Source: Chrysochromulina parva (taxonomy: Eukaryota; Haptophyta; Prymnesiales; Chrysochromulinaceae). Taken from it: a DNA stretch of 11,597 bases. Made by a program: the position numbers and the translations under genes. The notes below the pieces were generated by a model. The model was not told the DNA's origin and did no database searches. It was given only the letters and a program-made list of their open reading frames with translations. This document shows, piece by piece, positions 1 to 5,563 of the stretch (position 1 is its first letter; the number at the start of each line of letters is the position of its first letter). The stretch is taken from NCBI GenBank assembly GCA_002887195.1, contig PJAB01001900.1:1-11597 (forward strand), in the 5' to 3' direction.

Positions 1-146
1 GCCACCACCTCCACGTCGGTGAGGCGACCATCGCGGAACTTGGCGATGGCGCTCGGCTTCTCGGCGAGGCCGCCTACGAGCTCGATCGATGCGGCGGAGG
101 GCGCGTCGGCGGATGCGCGGCGGGAGCGCTTCGGAGCGGGCGGCAT
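1..146 (-). CDS. Probable BTB/POZ-domain protein, N-terminal fragment
   Basis: On the minus strand an ATG at 144-146 opens a frame that stays open to the left edge (48 complete codons). The first ~20 residues are basic and Ala/Ser-rich (MPPAPKRSRRASADAPSAAS). They are followed by a segment reading KFRDGRLTDVEVVA. An F/L-x-D-x-x-L-T-D-V-x-V-V string is how many BTB/POZ domains begin, just before the beta-strand and the PAHR segment, which would lie outside the window. BTB domains are protein-protein interaction modules, often acting as adaptors for Cullin-3 ubiquitin ligases. The early KRSRR may be a nuclear signal. The gene is in tandem with the CIR1-like gene, whose stop lies 194 bases upstream of this start. 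Only the first strand of the domain is visible, so the family call is an inference; that the fragment is coding is more secure. Confidence 0.6.
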   Translation of the reverse strand, partial: MPPAPKRSRRASADAPSAASIELVGGLAEKPSAIAKFRDGRLTDVEVV

Positions 147-340
147 GACTAGAAGTGCAAATCGCTGCTGAGCCTGGGCCCTGTGGTGTGCACACCCCCG
201 CGTCAAGCAAGACAAAACAAGTCAAGTCAAACATGATAGGTCTCCAGGGAGTCCTTTTCATTAGGGTAGCTGGTGTTCAGATAAATCATAAAACTCTCTC
301 ACAATGTCCGCTCTCGGCGCGCACTTCACTACAGCGCGGC

Positions 341-1354
341 CTATCGTCCCGAGCCGCTGCTGTCATCCCCACTCTCATCCTCGTCGCGTTTGCTGTGCTT
401 GCCATGCGAGCGCTTCTTGGACTTGTCGCTGTGCTTACCGGTATCCTTGTGACGCTTGTCCTTGTGGTGCTTCGCCTCCTTCTGATGGTGGTGCTTCTTA
501 CGCTTACGGGTGTCTCCGACCTCGTCGACCGCGCTGTCGTGGGCACCACCCTCGAGCTGCGAGAGCTCCCGTTGGTACATTTTGAGCAGCTTGCGCCTCT
601 GCTTCTCGGTGAGCATGGCGAGCACGGCTGGGTCCAGCTCCTCCATGCCCGCGCCCGCTGCGCCCATCAACGCGTCCGAGCCACCCACGGTCGCTTCCAT
701 ACCCTCGTCGACCACGGCCACGAACTGTTGATTGTGATCGCTCGTGCTCGCGCCGCCGACGAGGCCCGCGTCGGGGGCAGCCTTGGGCGCCCAGCGGAGC
801 GCGCCGCCGCTCGCCTCCGTGCCCGCCGCACGGCTGATGGGGTCCTCGCGCGCCTTCTGCTGCTCGTCCTTCGGGTCCGGGGTGTCCCGCAGCGGACACT
901 CGCGGTCACCGAGGGAGTGGCCCCACTGCAAGCAGCGTTTACACTGAACCTTGCGCAAATGCAAGGCAAAGGGCTTGTGCTGCACATCGATGTTGTTCGT
1001 GTACTCGCCCTCTCGAGGCGCATTCTTCAGGATGGGGAAGCGCTCGGCATCCAGCTCAGCCTTGGTCTTTTGGGCGTCGTCACGCTCCTTCCGCTCATGG
1101 CGGCTCTGAGCCTCCGCCATGCCCGGGGGCTTCTGGTACATGAATGAAATGGCCGACGGCACGCTCTCTGGCTCCGCACTCTTGCCGAGTAGTGCACGGG
1201 CTTGCCGCCGCGCCTCCTCCTGCTCGGCCTCGTGCTTGAGCTCCTCAGCACGCTTGGCTTCGTGCTCGAGCTTTTGCTCGGCGGCGAAGAGCTTAGCCAC
1301 ATTTTTCGGGTTACTCGGGTGGAAGCTCTTCTTGCCGAGGAAGGAGAGCGACAT
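341..1354 (-). CDS. CIR1: CIR1-family (CBF1-interacting corepressor / spliceosome-associated) nuclear protein
   Basis: A single-exon protein of 337 residues starting MSLSFLGKKSFHPSNP. The frame is open further upstream but has no ATG there (the codon at 1376-1378 is GTG), and MSLSFLGKK is how the family begins. Residues ~1-40 form the CIR N-terminal domain (KKSFHPSNPKNVAKLFAAEQK followed by a charged helix). Then come an FMYQKPPG segment, a NAPREGEY stretch and a zinc knuckle with Cys138, Cys141, His146 and Cys153 (C-x2-C-x4-H-x6-C). This is the domain order of human CIR1. Residues ~240-262 (LDPAVLAMLTEKQRRKLLK) are a helical segment also typical of the family. The last ~55 residues are Lys/His/Ser-rich with acidic patches, like RS-type splicing tails. 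CIR1 proteins act in the nucleus as corepressor adaptors and associate with the spliceosome. The Notch role is animal-specific, so a splicing role is likelier here. Divergent from RRP41. Confidence 0.9.
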   Translation of the reverse strand: MSLSFLGKKSFHPSNPKNVAKLFAAEQKLEHEAKRAEELKHEAEQEEARRQARALLGKSAEPESVPSAISFMYQKPPGMAEAQSRHERKERDDAQKTKAELDAERFPILKNAPREGEYTNNIDVQHKPFALHLRKVQCKRCLQWGHSLGDRECPLRDTPDPKDEQQKAREDPISRAAGTEASGGALRWAPKAAPDAGLVGGASTSDHNQQFVAVVDEGMEATVGGSDALMGAAGAGMEELDPAVLAMLTEKQRRKLLKMYQRELSQLEGGAHDSAVDEVGDTRKRKKHHHQKEAKHHKDKRHKDTGKHSDKSKKRSHGKHSKRDEDESGDDSSGSGR

Positions 1355-1547
1355 AGGGTTGGGCAATCGTCGACCCACTGTAGGCGTGCGCTTTGTGGAC
1401 GCTCCCGAGTCGCCCTCGTCCTGTGCTGTGCACGGAGGCTTTCATCGTCATTCACACAGCTCGAGCACGTTCGTGGGTGAGCGACGGTGTGTGCTTCAGA
1501 GTCGTTTGTTCACACCTCGAGAGGCTCTCGCGGCGACGTGACGCCCG
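1355..1547. promoter_or_regulatory. Divergent intergenic region between CIR1-like and RRP41 genes
   Basis: 193 bases separate the two start codons, which point away from each other, so this segment must hold both 5' leaders and both core promoters. I see no clear TATA box. The sequence has several short TCGAG-type words and GTGTG/CACAC pairs (for example around 1452-1465 and 1488-1518), but no dyad that I can assign to a known factor. A shared bidirectional promoter is an inference from geometry. Confidence 0.5.
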
Positions 1548-2288
1548 ATGTCGCGCTCCGAGTTCCTCTCCCCCGAGGGCTTCCGCATCGACGGTCGGCG
1601 CGCGGGTGAGGCGCGGCGACTGCGCTGCCGGATGGGCGCACTGCCAGACGCCGATGGCTCCGCGTACGTCGAGCAGGGCAACACCAAGGTGCTTGTGAGC
1701 GTCAGCGGCCCTCATGAGTGCGTCTCCAAACGCAAGCAGGCGCATGACCGTGCAATGCTGACGTGCGAATTCGTCGCGCTTCCTTACGCGACCGGCGAGC
1801 ACAAGCCTCAGGCGCACGGAGACCGTGCGGCCGCCGAGCTTGCCGCGGCAGTCCGCCACACGTTTGAACCGGTCATGCAGCTGCAGCTCTACCCACGCTC
1901 ACAGATCATCGTGAGCATCATGCTGCTGCAGGCCGACGGTGGCGTGCGCTCGGCCGCGATCAACGCGACGACCCTAGCGCTCATCGATGCTGGCATCGCC
2001 ATGGAGGATTTCGTGTGCGCTTGCTCGGCTGGCTCGGTCCAAGGCGCACTCCTGCTCGACTTGACTGCGCAGGAGCACGGAGCGGGCGCAGAGCTTTCGG
2101 TTGGACTACTGCCCGGCTCCGAGCGCGTCGGGTACATGCAGCTGGAATCGAAGCTGCCGCTCAGTTCCGTCGATGAGGTGCTCAACTTTGCGCTCGAAGG
2201 CGCGCGGCAGGTGTACGAGGTGCTGCAGACGGCCGTACGCTTGCATGCAGATGAGCAGCTGGGCTCACGAGGACTGATAAGCGCTTGA
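1548..2288 (+). CDS. RRP41: Exosome complex subunit RRP41 (EXOSC4), RNase PH fold
   Basis: A 246-residue intronless protein matching RRP41 along its whole length; human and plant forms are ~240-245 residues. Recognisable blocks: F12-RIDGRRAGE near the start, ADGSAYVEQGNTK at 35-47, GPHE at 54-57, HGDR at 90-93, YPRSQI at 115-120, LQADGG at 127-132, DAGIAMEDFVCACSAG at 147-162 and MQLESKLPL at 197-205. RRP41 is one of six RNase PH-like subunits forming the ring of the RNA exosome, which threads RNA 3' to 5' towards Rrp44/Rrp6 for processing and decay in nucleus and cytoplasm. The start at 1548 has a weak context (C at -3), but the next in-frame ATG would remove the conserved DGRRAGE block. Divergent from the CIR1-like gene and convergent with the SNARE gene, whose stop is 250 bases downstream. 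Confidence 0.95.
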   Translation: MSRSEFLSPEGFRIDGRRAGEARRLRCRMGALPDADGSAYVEQGNTKVLVSVSGPHECVSKRKQAHDRAMLTCEFVALPYATGEHKPQAHGDRAAAELAAAVRHTFEPVMQLQLYPRSQIIVSIMLLQADGGVRSAAINATTLALIDAGIAMEDFVCACSAGSVQGALLLDLTAQEHGAGAELSVGLLPGSERVGYMQLESKLPLSSVDEVLNFALEGARQVYEVLQTAVRLHADEQLGSRGLISA

Positions 2289-2538
2289 CGGCTCCAGGTC
2301 AGGCGGTTGAGTAGCTTGCTGCACTCTGAGTATACACGCATTTTTTTCCTCGGAGCTCCGCTACAAAGACAGCCACGCACACACGCACTCATGCCGTACT
2401 TACATCAATGCGGCAGACCTCGCGTCCGCTCTGGCGAGACACACCTCGCGCTCCACCGCACACCGCTTGATCCTCGCGACGCGCCGGCGAGCCTTTCTCA
2501 GCCCCCCCGGGTGGTAGCCCAGGGTGGTAGTACACCAG

Positions 2539-3074
2539 CTAGTTCATCAGAGCAAAGTACAGAACGAGGCCGAGGACGACGATCAAGAGGACTGTTCGCA
2601 CGAACGACAAGCGCTCAGGTATTGCGGCTTCGCATGCATGGCGAGGGGGGAAGGCATGGCATGCAAGGCTCGCGCGCACTGATGACGCAAAATAGCCAAT
2701 TGTCTTTTGATTTTTTGATCAGCTGCTTGAGCCGACCCTGCTGCGAAACGAGTGCGTCCTTGGTCTGGTCTACCCCTCGGTCCAGATCATCGATCAAGTT
2801 ACTCTGCCGAACAAGAGCGGCACCAAAGCTGTCAGTGGCACGGGGCTCCACGCTTGCAGAGGACGGCCGTGCTGCGGTGGCGGCGGAGCAGCGATACCTG
2901 CGTGATGAGCTCGCTGTGGATCTCGTTGCCCATGCGATGCAACATTCCGACGGACGCGGAGAGCTGGTCCAGCGCTTTATCCTGCGCCCGGATCACGGTG
3001 TCCTGCTGCTGGATAACGACTTGCGGAGGCGGCGCGCCCATTAGCGACTCCGATCTGGACGACGAGCCGTACAT
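2539..3074 (-). CDS. Qc-SNARE (syntaxin 8/6- or Bet1-like), three exons
   Basis: Joining 3074-2898, 2803-2680 and 2591-2539 gives a 117-residue protein in one frame. Order: a short polar N-terminus; a SNARE heptad helix from ~28 to ~90 (including [31 protein letters not shown], then [15 protein letters not shown]); and a hydrophobic C-terminal anchor (WLFCVI continuing into [17 protein letters not shown]) ending at TAG 2541-2539. The glutamine closing exon 1 (Q59) aligns with the ionic zero-layer Gln of Qc-SNAREs, and NLIDDLD resembles syntaxin 8 and plant SYP5. Such proteins pair with Qa, Qb and R-SNAREs to drive endosomal/Golgi membrane fusion. No N-terminal Habc bundle is visible: an in-frame TGA lies at 3140-3138, 63 bases upstream, so the protein is Bet1-sized unless another exon was missed. 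The SNARE identity is strong, the start less so. Confidence 0.87.
2592..2679 (-). other. Intron 2 of the Qc-SNARE gene (88 nt, phase 1)
   Basis: The donor is ATCA followed by GTGCGC and the acceptor is GCGAACAG followed by TCCTCTTG. The split codon becomes ATC (Ile), and the join produces a continuous ~20-residue hydrophobic anchor that stops at 2541-2539. The unspliced frame loses the anchor. Confidence 0.85.
2804..2897 (-). other. Intron 1 of the Qc-SNARE gene (94 nt, phase 0)
   Basis: The donor is CAG followed by GTATCG and the acceptor is TTCGGCAG followed by AGTAAC. Splicing joins ITQ to SNLIDDLD and restores an unbroken SNARE helix. Reading through instead gives a low-complexity frame ending in a stop within 100 bases. 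Confidence 0.87.
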
Positions 3075-3762
3075 CGTGTACTCGGTGGTCGAAGCGGCCT
3101 CGAAGCCTCGGGACGGCCACGTGAGGACGCCAGGAAGTCAAGCTGGCAGAAAAGGAGTCGCCGATGACCACACAGATTTTCACAAGAATGATGCCGGCTC
3201 TCAAACTTGCGCGTTGTAGTGAGCTCTTCGTCACAACCAGTCGAGCTGGGGGCTGTTCTCCTTTGGTCTGTGGCTTGCGTCCCTATCCACGCACCCCAAT
3301 GTATACTTTCCCTTGACCCCTTTTAGGTCATGCTTTAGGTAGCGAAGCGTACGACTACTAGCGGTCTAGGCTCTAGCGCCGTACGGAGAATTATGGTCGT
3401 AGTCACTGCGGGGACGGTGCTTTTGAAGTTTTGGTAGCCGGCGGCCCGGTGAGCGGCGACTCGTTCTGAAAGCTGAGATAACACCGCCCCCCAAAGAGCT
3501 CCCCAAGCATCGACTTTCAACTTGTGCAACTTCCCCCAGGCCTGCCAGCCACACCCGCCCACAGCCCCCACGCGCCACGCTACCGCCGCTGCCACTGAGC
3601 CGGAGACAAAAATACTAGACGTTCATGATTGATGATACTATTACTAACAATGATTTTAGTGGCAGCGGCTGGGTGCCTGATACACATACAGATGAAGAAT
3701 AGTCTGATTTATGATTCTACAATAGTACGTAACACCTCGTCATGCTCACCATGTAATACCTT
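3075..3762. other. Gene-free interval between SNARE and ankyrin genes
   Basis: About 690 bases with no convincing coding sequence. The longer minus-strand frames here (to 3595 and to 3234) begin at GTG rather than ATG and resemble no family I know. The part next to the SNARE gene must hold its promoter and 5' leader and could conceal an upstream exon; the part next to 3762 holds the 3' end of the ankyrin gene. From about 3603 to 3762 the base composition turns clearly AT-rich compared with the rest of the window. Confidence 0.55.
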
Positions 3763-5046
3763 TCACCCGATTGCTGGTGGATGCTGCCTCCCACCCATGC
3801 TCCCACCAGCCTTTTCTTCCTCGAGCAGCTTGGCGAAGTCGAGCAGGTCAATCCCGCCCCCAAATTCCTCCTCGAGGACCTTCTCAAACGTGTTGGCTTC
3901 GCGCTCCGCCTTCTTGACCTTCTCCACCGCCTCTCGAGCGGCTCGGACGGGCTCGCTCGCCGGGTGCGGCTTGCGCCGGAGAGCGAGCTTCGTCTGAAGC
4001 TGGCACTTTGAGCACTTGCCCCACTCGCACTGCTTGGCCATGGCGCCGCCAGCTAGCAACAAGTCGACGACGGCAGGCAGCTGCATCACGTAGGCGCGGT
4101 GCAGCGCCGTGTGCGACTTGTCATCCATGACATTTGGGTCGGCGCGGAAGTTGAGAAGCAAGGCCACGCAGCCGATGACATTTTCCACCTTGCCATGGCA
4201 CGGCGCTTCGACTGCGCACATGAGCGCCGTGCAATTTGTCTTCAGGATGCGCTGGTTGGGATTCATGCCGCTGGCCAGGCAGCCCCGAAGCAAGCCGACG
4301 TTGCCAGTCATACAAGCCACCGCCAAACTGCCATCCACACCCCGACTCATGTCCTCCTTGGCGAGCTCCTCAGCCGTGTGCCCCGTGTTGGCGGCGATAA
4401 ACGGCTTCTCCTCACCGTGGCATGTAGCTTTCATGACTTGCTCGTCGGAGAGCAGCTCAGCGCCCTCGAGAATCCGACGGCGCCGCGCGATCTCGATGAG
4501 CTCCGCGGGAGTCCACGTAGCTGCAGTGCCCATCGCCACTCTTCGCTCGCTTTCAAAGTCTGTGAAAAACCGCTTTTCTGACGGCGGCGGCTTTTCTGGA
4601 ACCCGCACCTCGTCCCACGTGAACCCCTTGACCCACGTTTCTCCATCGGGCTGCACCATCAGCGGCTCCAAGCAGACCACCCTGCCGACCTTCCATTCTT
4701 TGCCGTGATCGCGGCATTCGACGCGCTCCTTGAGCTTGAAGCCTGTCGGCTGCAAGGCCCCGGCCTGCCGCGAGGCCTCTCCCTGCAGGTTCGCAGGGAG
4801 CCACTCTCCCTGCGGTTCTCCCTGCAGGTTCGCGAGGGAGGCCTCTGCCGAATCGCCACAAGCCTTCTTCTTCTTCTTCTTCTTCTTCTTCTTTGCTGCG
4901 TCGCCGCTGCCGCCGTTGGCGTCCTCCTTCTCGAGCTCGTCTTTTTCCTCGGCCTCCGGTGGCTCGCTCACATCGATGGTATTCGGCGGCAGAGCATGCA
5001 GCGGCTCTTCAAACGGCACGCCATCGCCCGCAGCATCCGACATCAT
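3763..5046 (-). CDS. Ankyrin-repeat protein with poly-lysine tract and ECRDHGKEW/WDEVR domain
   Basis: 427 residues from the first true ATG (5044-5046). The frame is open 22 codons further, but the codon at 5110-5112 is GTG. Order: acidic Glu/Asp/Pro-rich N-terminus; ten lysines (52-61); a short repeat around two NLQGE copies (73-90); residues ~102-149 with VECRDHGKEWKVGRV, LMVQPDG and GFTWDEVR, a pattern suggesting a small Tudor/agenet-like beta-barrel; a charged linker; ankyrin repeats at ~238-338 (SLAVACMTGNVGLLRGCLASGMNPN, TALMCAVEA, CVALLLNFRADPN, TALHRAYVMQLPAVVDLLLAGG); a Cys cluster CEWGKCSKC at ~340-348; and a coiled-coil-prone charged tail. Ankyrin repeats bind other proteins, and a Tudor-like domain could bind methylated peptides, but no biochemical role can be assigned. 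The lysine run may act as a nuclear or nucleolar signal. Ankyrin assignment is firm; the rest is inference. Confidence 0.85.
   Translation of the reverse strand: MMSDAAGDGVPFEEPLHALPPNTIDVSEPPEAEEKDELEKEDANGGSGDAAKKKKKKKKKKACGDSAEASLANLQGEPQGEWLPANLQGEASRQAGALQPTGFKLKERVECRDHGKEWKVGRVVCLEPLMVQPDGETWVKGFTWDEVRVPEKPPPSEKRFFTDFESERRVAMGTAATWTPAELIEIARRRRILEGAELLSDEQVMKATCHGEEKPFIAANTGHTAEELAKEDMSRGVDGSLAVACMTGNVGLLRGCLASGMNPNQRILKTNCTALMCAVEAPCHGKVENVIGCVALLLNFRADPNVMDDKSHTALHRAYVMQLPAVVDLLLAGGAMAKQCEWGKCSKCQLQTKLALRRKPHPASEPVRAAREAVEKVKKAEREANTFEKVLEEEFGGGIDLLDFAKLLEEEKAGGSMGGRQHPPAIG
4864..4893 (-). repeat. (AAG)10 coding microsatellite
   Basis: Ten perfect CTT units on the plus strand, read as AAG on the minus strand, encode ten consecutive lysines in the ankyrin protein. 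No AAA codon interrupts the run. Perfect trinucleotide purity suggests a length that varies between alleles without shifting the frame. Confidence 0.95.
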
Positions 5047-5117
5047 CAAATAGGCGTCGAGTGCCTGACAAAAGAAACTTCTCAGGCGCCGTCGTGCGCG
5101 CGCACAACGCACGCGCG

Positions 5118-5248
5118 TTCACAGCCAATGTTTATAATTCGACACCCAAGACACCGGACCGGCGTACATACGGATGCGGTTACCATTCACAGCCAATGTT
5201 TATATGTCGACACCCAAGACACCGGACCGGCGTACATACGGATGCGGT
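5118..5248. repeat. 68-bp tandem direct duplication upstream of the ankyrin gene
   Basis: Copy 1 is 5118-5180 and copy 2 is 5186-5248: 63 aligned bases with two mismatches (5137-5138 versus 5205-5206), at a period of 68. Each copy contains, on the plus strand, CCAATGTTTATA, then CACCCAAGACACCGGACCGG, then a small dyad CGTACATACG. It lies 72 bases upstream of the ankyrin ATG on the minus strand, so it sits where that gene's promoter should be. Confidence 0.95.
5131..5136 (-). promoter_or_regulatory. TATA-like box of the ankyrin gene (duplicated at 5199-5204)
   Basis: Minus-strand TATAAA lies 85 bases upstream of the ATG at 5046, leaving room for a start site and a ~50-base leader. A second TATAAA in the same relative position of the other repeat copy lies at 5199-5204. 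Such motifs are rare in the rest of this GC-rich window. The role is inferred from position and sequence only. Confidence 0.45.
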
Positions 5249-5563
5249 GGACACTAGCTCGGGGACCCCTGGCGCCCCCTATTATCACACTGCCTACAAA
5301 GTAATTACCTGAGGAGTATGAAGGCCACCCTGGTCAAAAAAGTGCGCCCAGCGCGCGTCGCGCATTTTCTAGAACGATGTGAGTTTCCTGCATGTGGATG
5401 TCCTCATCGGTAAAAAGACACCGGGGGGAGCCGGGACACACACGGCTCACGGGCACACCGACACACAGACGAACCTCACAACCATCCTGAGGACATGTAC
5501 ATGGTCGCCATACAAAAAGTCCTCATCAAGACAGCCGCGGTGGGCGGTATCCATAATGTCGGC
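5249..5563. other. Gene-free interval between ankyrin and dynein-tail-like genes
   Basis: About 315 bases with no supported gene on either strand. The right part must contain the 3' end of the minus-strand gene stopping at 5564-5566, and the left part the distal upstream region of the ankyrin gene. It includes a CA-rich stretch around 5430-5485. I see no RNA gene. Confidence 0.5.

Noticed and set aside
155..1147. 330-codon plus-strand open frame opposite the CIR1-like gene
   Set aside because: It begins at GTG, resembles no family and is antisense to a full CIR1 domain with zinc knuckle. The complement of a Lys/His/Glu-rich chain gives the Leu/Val-rich pattern.
2307..3044. 245-codon plus-strand frame across the SNARE gene
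   Set aside because: It overlaps the reconstructed SNARE exons and introns on the other strand and has no recognisable domain.
3335..3595. 86-codon minus-strand frame as a possible SNARE Habc exon
   Set aside because: It starts at GTG and is Trp/Gly/Val-rich without the helical pattern of Habc bundles; no fitting splice pair to the SNARE exon was found.
4099..4708. Plus-strand frames of 160 and 199 codons opposite the ankyrin gene
   Set aside because: The minus strand shows clear ankyrin repeats; the plus-strand translations are low in recognisable motifs and overlap each other.
5047..5112. Upstream extension of the ankyrin protein by 22 residues
   Set aside because: The extension begins at GTG, not ATG, and is a basic low-complexity run; ATG 5046 follows the TATA-like box at a sensible distance.
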